Origin: Pseudomonadales bacterium
GTDB lineage: Bacteria > Pseudomonadota > Gammaproteobacteria > Pseudomonadales > UBA3067
Assembly (NCBI GenBank): GCA_016763235.1
Contig: JAESUE010000164.1
Coordinates: 1-13,855, forward strand
Direction: 5' to 3'
Length of the DNA stretch: 13,855 nt
Part shown: piece by piece, positions 7,858-13,855 of the stretch
Layout: the number at the start of each line of letters is the position of its first letter
How positions within the stretch are numbered: position 1 is the stretch's first letter
Translations under genes and position numbers: made by a program
Notes under the pieces: generated by a model
What the model was told of the DNA's origin: nothing
Seen by the model: the letters and a program-made list of their open reading frames with translations, nothing else
The model's database searches: none

Positions 7858-8095
7858 ATATGTATTTGTAATATAGGGGGAACACCGAGCGACTCCCTGC
7901 CAAATGGTTCACGCCAAACTGAGAAGGGTGAAGCCATAGCGTTATAGAATGAGGTGTTAGACACGCGCCTATTCGCCACTAGCAAGGCGCGACAACTCGG
8001 TATAGCCATTCTATGCAAGGCGGGGTAACGAAGTCAGTGAAACAGCAGCCGCGCCAATAAGGCCGAATTCACTATAGCTATATACCAAGGCAGAT
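7858..8095. other. Non-coding structured stretch between cmoB and repeat copy 2
   Basis: No frame gives a credible protein. The region holds nested self-complementary pieces: ATAGAATG (7944-7951) with CATTCTAT (8007-8014), and inside it CGCGCC (7964-7969) with GGCGCG (7986-7991), so bases 7944-8014 can fold as one imperfect hairpin. A 10-base palindrome TATAGCTATA sits at 8073-8082. Its base composition, with GC-rich blocks between TA-rich ends, looks unlike the AT-rich spacers elsewhere. It may be a decayed or non-autonomous mobile repeat, or an RNA; I do not recognise it. Confidence 0.5.
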
Positions 8096-8135
8096 AGTAA
8101 CTGTTCAAATTTGAGCGTGAGCTGAATAGTTACTG
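8096..8135. repeat. Long palindromic repeat, copy 2 (downstream of cmoB)
   Basis: Bases 8103-8135 repeat 6000-6032 exactly, in the same orientation. The left arm differs from copy 1: AGTAACTGTTCA (8096-8107) pairs with TGAATAGTTACT (8123-8134) with a single G-T wobble. It lies 16 bases past the end (3' side) of the PilZ gene and so sits between the convergent cmoB and PilZ genes. Confidence 0.88.
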
Positions 8136-8151
8136 CAGATAAAGCGTGGGA

Positions 8152-8502
8152 TTAAATAGAGACAGCCCCATTGTTATTGATGGCCTGTCGAGCTTGCATA
8201 GACAAGTTGATAAACTTGAAGCCAGCATCGTACACGTCTTCATCGCCATCCTGCTTACACCAGAGGCATATGGCATTAAATTCCACCTCATCATCCAGCT
8301 CAAGATCTACATCTGAGTCCATACGGAAACGATGCAACGAGCCGGATAAAAACGGTGATTCACTGGTTGCCAAAAACCCTCTAACATTTACATCAACCAT
8401 GTGAGCCAGAAAAGCTCCGGTTTTCTGGTCGTGAAGAGGTACAAAATAAACAAGAGAATGGCGCTCAAGGCCACGATTATCTAACGCAGTATTAGTAAGC
8501 AA
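8152..8502 (-). CDS. PilZ domain-containing protein
   Basis: A 116-residue protein consisting of little beyond a PilZ domain, the family that binds cyclic di-GMP and controls motility, adhesion or polysaccharide synthesis. The RxxxR motif is R10-G-L-E-R14. The second motif, usually [D/N]xSxxG, appears as D37-V-N-V-R-G42, with asparagine replacing the usual serine; binding may be retained but is not assured. The usual beta-strand pattern follows (LHRFRMDSDVDLELDDEVEFNAICLW). The start is TTG at 8502, chosen because GGGAG stands 8 bases upstream and the RxxxR motif lies directly after it; no ATG would keep the domain. It has no operon partner: the next minus-strand gene upstream of it on the map is separated by a repeat fragment and terminator. 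Confidence 0.78.
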   Translation of the reverse strand: MLTNTALDNRGLERHSLVYFVPLHDQKTGAFLAHMVDVNVRGFLATSESPFLSGSLHRFRMDSDVDLELDDEVEFNAICLWCKQDGDEDVYDAGFKFINLSMQARQAINNNGAVSI

Positions 8503-8608
8503 GATTACAACTCCCTGTAAAATTAAACCTTGATAAGACCATCCATGGTCAGTTTAGCAGGCCCTAAGAATGAAATGCTCTCTGTTACAAAAAGATGGGT
8601 GAATTTGT

Positions 8609-8643
8609 AAAAAACAGACCGTAAGCTTATACCGCAGACGGTC
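8609..8643 (-). terminator. Intrinsic terminator of the 2Fe-2S reductase gene
   Basis: Read on the minus strand, GACCGT (8643-8638) and ACGGTC (8622-8617) form a 6-base-pair stem with a 15-base loop, followed after two bases by six T residues (8614-8609). It lies about 50 bases after the stop of the oxidoreductase gene and before the PilZ gene, so those two genes are probably separate transcription units. Confidence 0.75.
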
Positions 8644-8650
8644 ATGCTTT

Positions 8651-8684
8651 ATAAAACTACTCAGCGAACTCTATAACTACTCAG
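8651..8684. repeat. Fragment of the GTAACTATTCAG repeat family
   Basis: AACTACTCAG occurs twice, at 8655-8664 and 8675-8684, separated by CGAACTCTAT. This matches the last units of the tandem array near cmoA: 18 of 21 bases agree between 5974-5994 and 8664-8684. No right arm follows, so it is a left-arm fragment without a hairpin. It lies 12 bases past the stop of the oxidoreductase gene. Confidence 0.65.
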
Positions 8685-8695
8685 CTCGCTGCCCA

Positions 8696-9757
8696 TTAAG
8701 ATTTGCTGGTTACCGCACTTCTATCAAGAAACTTATCGAAAAATATTTCCTTTTCTTCCACACCAGTGCCTTTAGCGATCTCTATGGCGGAATCGATCAT
8801 CGGCGGAGGGCCGCACATATAAATTTGCTGCTCTGGAGTGCAGTATTCCTTGAACACCTCGGTGACAAAACCTCGCTTGCCTTGCCATGAGGAATCTTCC
8901 GCCTCCTCAGATAAAACAGGGATAAAGTCAAAATCACCTTTCCATTTTTGTTTTATTTCCTCAATGCGACTCAAACCGTAAAGATCCTTTTCGGTTCTTG
9001 CTCCAAAGAACATCACCGCGTCTCTATCCACATTTTTCTTGATGGCTTCGTCAAGAATAGCTAGAACTGGCGCAAGCCCACTTCCCCCAGCAATGCAAAT
9101 CATTGGCGCTAGAGAATCACGTAAATGAAAATCACCGGAAGGCGCTTCAATTTGAAGGGTATCACCAATAGCCGCTTCACTGACGAACCAGTTGGAGACT
9201 TCTCCATTAGGAACTGCGCGTATGAAGAAACTCAAGCGCTTGGGATCAGCATGGCCAGCACTTGCAAACGAATACGCTCTTGGTTCATCAAACTTTCCGG
9301 GTATAGATATTTCTGCATACTGACCAGGTGTAAAATCAATCACATCCTGTGTGCTCACCACAAGCTCAATAATATCGGTGGTGAGCGCATTCTTTTCTGT
9401 TATCGTTGCACTCGTGGTCACCAGCTTATGCTCAGGCAAATCATCCATGCGATCAAAGTCTACTTCAACATGCACATCTGATTTAGGCATGCATTGGCAA
9501 GCAAGCACATAACCCTGCTGCAACTCCTCTTTCGTCAACACGTAAGCCGTTTCAGTCAACTGTTTAACATCACCAGAAACCAAACGGCACTTACACATGG
9601 TACAACCGCCCACACGGCAACTGTGGGGGAATTTTATGCCATCCCGCAAGGCCGCCTGAAGAATGGACTCTTTATTACTGATCTGAATAGGGGAGGCTAC
9701 CCCGTCAATGTTAAGTTTGAAAAATTTCTCTTTAGAACCAAATAACTTCTTTAACAT
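8696..9757 (-). CDS. 2Fe-2S ferredoxin-type FAD/NAD(P)H oxidoreductase
   Basis: A 353-residue electron-transfer protein that should pass electrons from NAD(P)H through FAD to a plant-type [2Fe-2S] centre. Domains in order: ferredoxin (about 12-100) with cluster ligands C47, C52, C55 and C87; FAD-binding barrel (about 110-215) with RAYSFAS at 160-166; nucleotide-binding domain (about 218-345) with GGSGLAPVLAIL at 224-235 and CGPPPM at 315-320. This order matches reductases of bacterial oxygenases and related soluble reductases. The partner is not stated by the sequence; no oxygenase or desaturase is in view. It diverges from the sulfite/nitrite reductase gene, which lacks a CysJ partner, so it may supply that enzyme (inference). 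ATG 9757 has GGGAG eight bases upstream. C57 and C89 are extra cysteines near the cluster. Confidence 0.85.
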   Translation of the reverse strand: MLKKLFGSKEKFFKLNIDGVASPIQISNKESILQAALRDGIKFPHSCRVGGCTMCKCRLVSGDVKQLTETAYVLTKEELQQGYVLACQCMPKSDVHVEVDFDRMDDLPEHKLVTTSATITEKNALTTDIIELVVSTQDVIDFTPGQYAEISIPGKFDEPRAYSFASAGHADPKRLSFFIRAVPNGEVSNWFVSEAAIGDTLQIEAPSGDFHLRDSLAPMICIAGGSGLAPVLAILDEAIKKNVDRDAVMFFGARTEKDLYGLSRIEEIKQKWKGDFDFIPVLSEEAEDSSWQGKRGFVTEVFKEYCTPEQQIYMCGPPPMIDSAIEIAKGTGVEEKEIFFDKFLDRSAVTSKS

Positions 9758-10259
9758 CTATTTCTCCCTGAATGCTTTTCTAACGATAAAGCCCTCACCG
9801 TTTCAAGCGAATTAAATATTCTTATTAAAGGCCGCTCAAGGCCATTGGCAAAAAATTAAACATTATTACAGAAAAATCAACACTTTCTGTAAAAGGTGAA
9901 CATATGAGTACAGCTTGAATAATGACACAATTACTAGCAAAATATTCCAGTTATTGCTTATACACGCTCCTTATAAGCAGTTCAATCACCACAAGTAGCA
10001 CGCTTTAAATAACATATTCTACCCCTGGGTTATAGCGCCACGGCATATAAGTAGAAGAAGCTATTATTTAATCGAATATCTCCCGTCTGTTAGTATCTTG
10101 AATCCCATACTGACGAAAATCAGTAAACCTTATCATTCAACAAGCTTTATTTGAAAGTGACCATTTAGCTTAACGCCTTATGCAACCGCCCAAATTTTAG
10201 CCTGAGAAAAAACAGTTACCGTTTAATTTCAACCAGTTATAAAGCATTAGGATCATAGC
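9758..10259. other. Divergent intergenic region, 2Fe-2S reductase / cysI
   Basis: These 502 AT-rich bases separate two divergent genes and should carry both promoters. GGGAG lies just ahead of the reductase start and AGGA about 9 bases before the cysI ATG. I find no open frame worth calling and no -35/-10 pair good enough to mark. The only clear structure is the inverted repeat at 9955-9979. The length is generous for two promoters, so further control sites or a small RNA could be present. Confidence 0.5.
9955..9979. promoter_or_regulatory. Inverted repeat, candidate operator
   Basis: TGCTTATA at 9955-9962 and its exact reverse complement TATAAGCA at 9972-9979 are separated by 9 bases. Two 8-base half-sites centred 17 bases apart suit a dimeric DNA-binding regulator such as a LysR-type protein. 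It lies about 200 bases before the reductase start and 280 before the cysI start. No T-run follows, so termination is unlikely. No regulator can be named. Confidence 0.4.
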
Positions 10260-11918
10260 ATGTACGCCTATACCAAACAGGATCAGCGCATCGTTGAAGA
10301 GCGCGCCGCACAATATAAGGATCAAACTCACCGTTACCTAAATGGTGACCTGAGTGATGATGAGTTTCTGGTTTTACGCCTTCAAAACGGGCTATACCTG
10401 CAACGCCACGCCCCAATGCTGCGAATTGCCGTACCCCCCGGCATGCTCAGCACCAAACAGCTTCGAAAAATTGCCGAAATTAGCCGCGACTACGACAAAG
10501 GCTACGCGCATATCAGCACACGGCAGAACATTCAGCTTAACTGGCCAGCCCTTGAGGAAGTCCCCGACATACTGCAGGAACTTGCCACTGTAGGAATGCA
10601 TGGCATACAAACCAGCGGCAGCTGCATCCGTAGTACCACCTCAGATGAGTATGCGGGTGTCGCAAAAGATGAAGATATTGATCCACGCCCTTATTGCGAA
10701 ATCATCCGGCAATGGTCAACCCTGCACCCCGAATTTTCCATGCTACCACGCAAATTCAAAATCTCGGTCACCGGCAGCCCGAAAGACCGCGCTGCGACCC
10801 AAACCAATGACATTGGCATTCAGGTGCTGAGCAATGCCGAAGGGGAAATCGGTTTCCAAGTGCGAGCCGGTGGCGGACTGGGGCGTACGCCCATCCTTGG
10901 CCCAGTGATTAAAGACTTTCTGCCCGAAAAGCACTTGTTAACCTATCTTGATGCTATTCTGCGCGTATACAATCGCTATGGTCGTCGTGATAACAAATAC
11001 AAAGCCCGTATAAAAATACTAGTAAAAGCCATGACACCAGCAACCTTTGCAGAAAAGGTTGAAGCCGAATGGCTACGCAATAAAGATAGCGCCACCACGT
11101 TAACGAATGAAGAGCTGGCGCGCATTAAAGCTTTCTATACACCGCCACACTACGAAAAACTGGAAGCAAGCCAAGTTAGCTTTTTAGAACAGTGTGAAAC
11201 AAATGCAGAGTTCCACCAATGGGTACTCACCAATGTTTCACCCCACAAAGCCCCCGGTTACTCCATCGCTAACATCAACCTCAAAGCATGCGCCACCGCA
11301 CCGGGAGATATCAGCGCCGAAAACATGGAGTTAGTGGCTGACCTAGCAGATTGCTACAGCTTTGGAGAACTACGAACGACCCACCGACAAAATCTAGTAT
11401 TAGCTGACGTCAAACAAACGCAGCTTTTTGAGCTATGGGTTGAACTTTATAAAGCGAGCCTCGCCACCGCCAACCTCGGCCTAATCACCGACATCACCTG
11501 CTGCCCTGGTGGCGATTTCTGCTCACTCGCCAACGCTAAATCACTGCCCATCGCAGAAGAGATACAACGCGCCTATAAGCGCATAGATACAGCCAATGAT
11601 ATTGGCGAGCTGGAGCTTAATATATCCGGTTGCATGAACGCTTGCGGGCATCATCACGTCGGCCACATCGGCATTTTAGGCGTCGATAAAAAGGGCAGTG
11701 AATTCTATCAAGTGTCCTTGGGAGGCTGCTCCACTGATACCACATCTCTAGGGAAAATTCTTGGACCCTCGTTTACGGCAGATGAAGTGACAGGTGTTGT
11801 CGAAAAGTGTGTCAATGTTTATCTCGAAAACAGGCAAGACAAGGAACGCTTTATTGACACCTATCGTCGCATTGGCATCAACCCCTTTAAAGAGCGTGCA
11901 TATGAAAAAGCTAATTAA
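10260..11918 (+). CDS. cysI: Sulfite/nitrite reductase hemoprotein (CysI-type)
   Basis: Siroheme and [4Fe-4S] enzyme for six-electron reduction of sulfite to sulfide, or nitrite to ammonia. It has 552 residues with two ferredoxin-like half-domains: the first carries HISTRQNIQLNW (siroheme contacts) and SGSCIRSTTSDEYAGV, the second the cluster ligands C415 and C421 (CCPGGDFC) and C458 and C462 (SGCMNAC), then GHHHVGHIGILG. The pairing with a DUF934 gene is the usual arrangement of assimilatory sulfite reductase in many proteobacteria, which favours sulfite as substrate; motifs alone do not exclude nitrite. No CysJ flavoprotein gene is adjacent, so electrons must come from another donor. AGGA precedes the ATG by about 9 bases. 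The last 17 bases overlap the DUF934 gene. Confidence 0.92.
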   Translation: MYAYTKQDQRIVEERAAQYKDQTHRYLNGDLSDDEFLVLRLQNGLYLQRHAPMLRIAVPPGMLSTKQLRKIAEISRDYDKGYAHISTRQNIQLNWPALEEVPDILQELATVGMHGIQTSGSCIRSTTSDEYAGVAKDEDIDPRPYCEIIRQWSTLHPEFSMLPRKFKISVTGSPKDRAATQTNDIGIQVLSNAEGEIGFQVRAGGGLGRTPILGPVIKDFLPEKHLLTYLDAILRVYNRYGRRDNKYKARIKILVKAMTPATFAEKVEAEWLRNKDSATTLTNEELARIKAFYTPPHYEKLEASQVSFLEQCETNAEFHQWVLTNVSPHKAPGYSIANINLKACATAPGDISAENMELVADLADCYSFGELRTTHRQNLVLADVKQTQLFELWVELYKASLATANLGLITDITCCPGGDFCSLANAKSLPIAEEIQRAYKRIDTANDIGELELNISGCMNACGHHHVGHIGILGVDKKGSEFYQVSLGGCSTDTTSLGKILGPSFTADEVTGVVEKCVNVYLENRQDKERFIDTYRRIGINPFKERAYEKAN

Positions 11919-12390
11919 AAACCGGGAAATCATCGAAGATACCTGGAGTACCGTTGAGGATATTGACTCACCAAGCGAACTTCCGAAGGGAAATATCATC
12001 GTCAGCCTAGCAATTTGGCAGCAATATGCTGAGACGCTTAAAAATCGCGAAGACCCGCTCGGCATACTGCTTGCGTCTGACGAAGAGCCCGAAGTAATAA
12101 AAAATGACTTAGATCAGTTCGCCGTGATAGCCATCCACTTTCCCAAGTTTGCCGATGGTCGAGGCTACACATCAGCAAGGGAATTACGCACTTACTTCAA
12201 TTACCAAGGCGAAATACGTGCGGTGGGAGATGTGCTGAGAGATCAATTATTTCAAATGGAACGCTGTGGCTTTAACAGCTTTGCCGTGCGGGAAGATCGA
12301 TCAATTGAAGACGCATTAAATGCATTTAATGATTTTTCACTCGCCTACCAGGCTGACACCAAAAATCCTCAGCCACTGTTCAGACGCTAA
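11902..12390 (+). CDS. DUF934 domain-containing protein
   Basis: A 162-residue protein of the DUF934 family, found next to CysI-type reductases and thought to assist sulfite reduction, though its biochemical role is not established. Seen: the N-terminal LIKNREIIEDTWSTVED, GNIIVSLAIWQQY, the conserved central IAIHFPKFADGRGYTSARELR, GEIRAVGDVLRDQLFQMERCGFNSFAVRED and the FNDFSLAYQ tail. The FPKFADGRGYS-like block and the GDVLRDQ block are the family's best-conserved parts. The start is ATG 11902, which overlaps the end of cysI by 17 bases; the same frame is open further upstream, but only as an out-of-frame shadow of cysI. Overlap and shared strand imply a translationally coupled two-gene operon ending at the hairpin just downstream. 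Confidence 0.9.
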   Translation: MKKLIKNREIIEDTWSTVEDIDSPSELPKGNIIVSLAIWQQYAETLKNREDPLGILLASDEEPEVIKNDLDQFAVIAIHFPKFADGRGYTSARELRTYFNYQGEIRAVGDVLRDQLFQMERCGFNSFAVREDRSIEDALNAFNDFSLAYQADTKNPQPLFRR

Positions 12391-12403
12391 TACTCACAAA
12401 ACT

Positions 12404-12426
12404 CTCCTGAGGAAACCCCTCAGGAG
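12404..12426. terminator. Bidirectional terminator hairpin between DUF934 gene and thrH
   Basis: CTCCTGAGG (12404-12412) and CCTCAGGAG (12418-12426) form a perfect 9-base-pair stem with the 5-base loop AAACC. It lies 13 bases after the DUF934 stop and 31 bases beyond the thrH stop. On the minus strand it is followed by AGTTTTG; on the plus strand only by a mixed AT stretch. Its place between convergent genes fits a shared terminator, stronger for thrH. Confidence 0.75.
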
Positions 12427-12457
12427 CTTAACCTTTAAAACACCCTACTGATAAAAG

Positions 12458-13069
12458 CTATATATCCCGAATACTGGCTTTTCGAAACTCTTCTCTCAGC
12501 TCGTCGTAAGTATGTACGGCTGGATACTGAGGAAACTCCTCTATCACATTCTGCGGTGCTTTGAATAAAATACCCGCCTCAGCCTCACTCAACATAGTAG
12601 TATCGTTGTAAGAATCACCCGCAGCAATCACGCGATAATTTAGCGAATGAAACGCTTTTACACACTGACGCTTAGGGTCTTTCTGGCGTAGCTTATAGTC
12701 AGTAACAAAACCCTTATCATCCGTTTCAAGGCGATGACAAAACAGAGTTGGCCAACCAAGCTGACGCATCAATGGCTGGGCGAATTCGTAAAAGGTATCT
12801 GACAAAATCACCACCTGAAACCGCTCCCTTAGCCAATCAACAAACTCGGGCGCACCTTCCATCGGCCCCATATCGTCAATCACAGCCTGAATATCCGGCA
12901 AGCCCAGTTTGTGCTGGTCCAAAATAGCCAAGCGCTGTTTCATTAATACATCGTAATCAGGAATATCCCGCGTAGTGGCTTTTAACTCCTCGATACCAGT
13001 ACGCTCAGCAAAGTTGATCCAAATTTCAGGTACCAAAACCCCTTCCAGATCCAGACATGCAACTTCCAC
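12458..13069 (-). CDS. thrH: Bifunctional phosphoserine phosphatase / homoserine phosphotransferase ThrH
   Basis: HAD-superfamily enzyme that dephosphorylates phosphoserine and can transfer the phosphate to homoserine, linking serine and threonine synthesis. From the GTG at 13069 it has 203 residues, as in Pseudomonas ThrH (about 205). Seen: HAD motif I as DLEGVLVPE (nucleophile D7, with E9 where most relatives have Asp, typical of ThrH), TTRDIPDYDVLMKQR, motif II ILSDTFYEF (S90), RQKDPKR with the motif III lysine, and motif IV GDSYNDTTM (151-159). The frame is open to 13210, but the extension resembles nothing. The GTG start is fixed by GAGGAG six bases upstream and by the family N-terminus [V/I]ACLDLEG. 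Its promoter must lie in or beside the LysR remnant on the other strand. Confidence 0.94.
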   Translation of the reverse strand: MEVACLDLEGVLVPEIWINFAERTGIEELKATTRDIPDYDVLMKQRLAILDQHKLGLPDIQAVIDDMGPMEGAPEFVDWLRERFQVVILSDTFYEFAQPLMRQLGWPTLFCHRLETDDKGFVTDYKLRQKDPKRQCVKAFHSLNYRVIAAGDSYNDTTMLSEAEAGILFKAPQNVIEEFPQYPAVHTYDELREEFRKASIRDI

Positions 13070-13137
13070 GGCGAACTCCTCATAAACATAAGAAAACAAA
13101 AAACCAGGCTCTTCTTGCCTAGCTAAACAAACGCACA

Positions 13138-13514
13138 ACTTTACCCTTTCAACACACGGTATGCAACGCAGCCACCCACATACATGCACGCTACTCTCGA
13201 CGGAAGACACAACTGCATAATCTACTCATAGGTGCCGCACCCAGATAACTGGCAGTTTAGAGATGATCAGGAGAAGAGTATCAATATAAACGTTAACGGG
13301 AACCTTCGTTCGGATACCGGCAATATACGGATGAACGCAGCGCTAAACGGAAACGGTATATTCATAGGGCCGACATTTGATAGCCGCCGCTTAGATTAGA
13401 AACTGTCCTAGATGATCACACGCCGATGACTACAGAGCTATATGCTGGCTTATTTCTACACAGGCACGAGCTTTTGTAGATCACATTGCGAGAGCATGGA
13501 GTGATAGACCTTAA
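13138..13514 (+). pseudogene. Remnant of a LysR-type transcriptional regulator (effector-binding domain)
   Basis: Four collinear pieces in shifting frames together read as the C-terminal half of a LysR-family regulator. Bases 13138-13203 give TTLPFQHTVCNAATHIHARY; 13199-13228 give DGRHNCIIYS, then an in-frame TAG at 13229-13231; 13232-13390 give PHPDNWQFRDDQEKS, NVNGNLRSDTGNIRMNAAL and NGNGIFIGPTFD; 13396-13463 give LETVLDDHTPMTTELYAG; 13464-13514 give ARAFVDHIARAWSDRP and a stop. These match the family's V.cAaP.Yla, HnCl.Y, W.F, G.lrsdnG...r.aAl.G.GI..lPtF, vL.d..p...eLYa and RaFvDh blocks in order. The helix-turn-helix half is absent. One nonsense codon and at least three frame changes show it is dead, or that the read is poor here. 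Boundaries are approximate. Confidence 0.82.
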
Positions 13515-13681
13515 ACGAACGTCAGATTTTTTGGGGGGGGGCTTGGATAGCATCGACTGCTTGAGAACACCGTCGATAGTAGAACGACTACACATAACGC
13601 CGCTAGCACTGGCTACCTGGGCTTTTAGCTGCAAAGCAGCGTCCCGGCAGTCCAATGCCTAGCTTTGTTATATCTTACAGA
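13515..13681. other. Unassigned stretch between LysR remnant and cold-shock gene
   Basis: Holds an unusual homopolymer run of six T then nine G (13527-13541) and a small hairpin GCTGC/GCAGC around 13630-13642. The minus strand is open from 13655 and reads ASGVMCSRSTIDGVLKQ, a faint helix-turn-helix resemblance to transposase N-termini, but it is too short and weak to call. No terminator with a T-run was found after the cold-shock gene. Confidence 0.35.
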
Positions 13682-13855
13682 CTAGATAGGAACAACTTTA
13701 TTTGCACAAGGACCTTTTTGACCTTGGCCAACTTCGAACTCAACTGCCTGACCATCACTCAAGGTCGCGTATCCGCCGCCCGCTTGAATTTCTGAATGAT
13801 GAACAAACAAATCTTTACTGCCATCTTCTGGAGTAATAAATCCGAAACCTTTATC
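13682..13855 (-). CDS. Cold-shock protein (CspA family), 5' partial
   Basis: The C-terminal 57 residues of a single cold-shock domain, a small cytoplasmic protein that binds single-stranded RNA and DNA and loosens RNA structure. Seen: RNP1 as DKGFGFITPEDG at the cut edge, RNP2 as KDLFVHHSEIQAGG, then the last strands GQAVEFEVGQGQKGPCANKVVPI and a TAG stop. The family is about 65-70 residues, so only some 10-14 N-terminal residues lie beyond the window end. HHSEIQ is a less common form of the usual HFSAI segment. Which paralogue this is, and whether it is cold-induced, cannot be told without the missing 5' leader. Confidence 0.93.
   Translation of the reverse strand, partial: DKGFGFITPEDGSKDLFVHHSEIQAGGGYATLSDGQAVEFEVGQGQKGPCANKVVPI

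Noticed and set aside
9904..9918. Tiny leader peptide (Met-Ser-Thr-Ala) with AGGTGA upstream
   Set aside because: Four codons with no attenuator structure after them; too likely by chance and too far from cysI.
11794..11901. Upstream extension of the DUF934 frame
   Set aside because: It is an out-of-frame reading of the cysI 3' end; DUF934 homology begins at ATG 11902.
13070..13210. N-terminal extension of the ThrH frame to 13210
   Set aside because: The extra 47 residues match nothing in ThrH; a GTG with an excellent GAGGAG site begins exactly at the family N-terminus, and the stretch overlaps the LysR remnant.
13416..13655. Minus-strand open frame of 79 codons
   Set aside because: More than a third of it is antisense to the LysR remnant, and the rest has only a faint helix-turn-helix likeness; it crosses a nine-base homopolymer.

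Overview
The window reads as chromosome from a marine-type gammaproteobacterium. The cmoA-cmoB tRNA modification pair, ThrH, a PrsK/PrsR two-component system and a stand-alone sulfite reductase paired with a DUF934 protein point that way. Something near the Cellvibrionales (Saccharophagus/Teredinibacter-like) is my best guess, but it rests on gene content only. Most genes are ordinary housekeeping genes. The unusual material lies between them.

Layout. 1-3106: the 3' part of the histidine kinase gene prsK and the complete sigma54-type regulator gene prsR, the regulatory pair usually found with exosortase/PEP-CTERM and exopolysaccharide loci; the rest of that locus would lie before base 1. 3236-3514: a small parvulin (ppiC). 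3555-5879, minus strand: moaB, moeA and a CYTH-domain gene as one tight operon. 6125-7857, plus strand: cmoA-cmoB, overlapping by 4 bases. 8152-8502, minus: a PilZ-domain protein. 8696-9757, minus: a 2Fe-2S/FAD/NAD(P)H reductase with its own terminator. A 502-base divergent intergenic region follows, then cysI-type sulfite/nitrite reductase and DUF934 on the plus strand (10260-12390). 12458-13069, minus: thrH, facing the DUF934 gene across a strong hairpin. 13138-13514: a decayed LysR-type regulator. 13682-13855, minus: a cold-shock protein cut by the window end.

How genes work together. PrsK and PrsR form one signalling pair. MoaB and MoeA act late in molybdenum cofactor synthesis. CmoA makes carboxy-SAM, which CmoB uses to complete cmo5U34 in tRNA. 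The sulfite reductase has no CysJ flavoprotein beside it, and the divergent ferredoxin-type reductase is a possible electron source (inference).

Non-coding signals. A repeat family built on the 12-mer GTAACTATTCAG occurs at three places: a 12-base-period tandem array running into a long hairpin just before cmoA, a second hairpin copy after cmoB that shares an identical 33-base core, and a short piece after the 2Fe-2S reductase gene. A structured stretch with no gene lies between cmoB and the second copy. I saw no tRNA, rRNA, CRISPR array, intact mobile element or obvious new multi-gene system.
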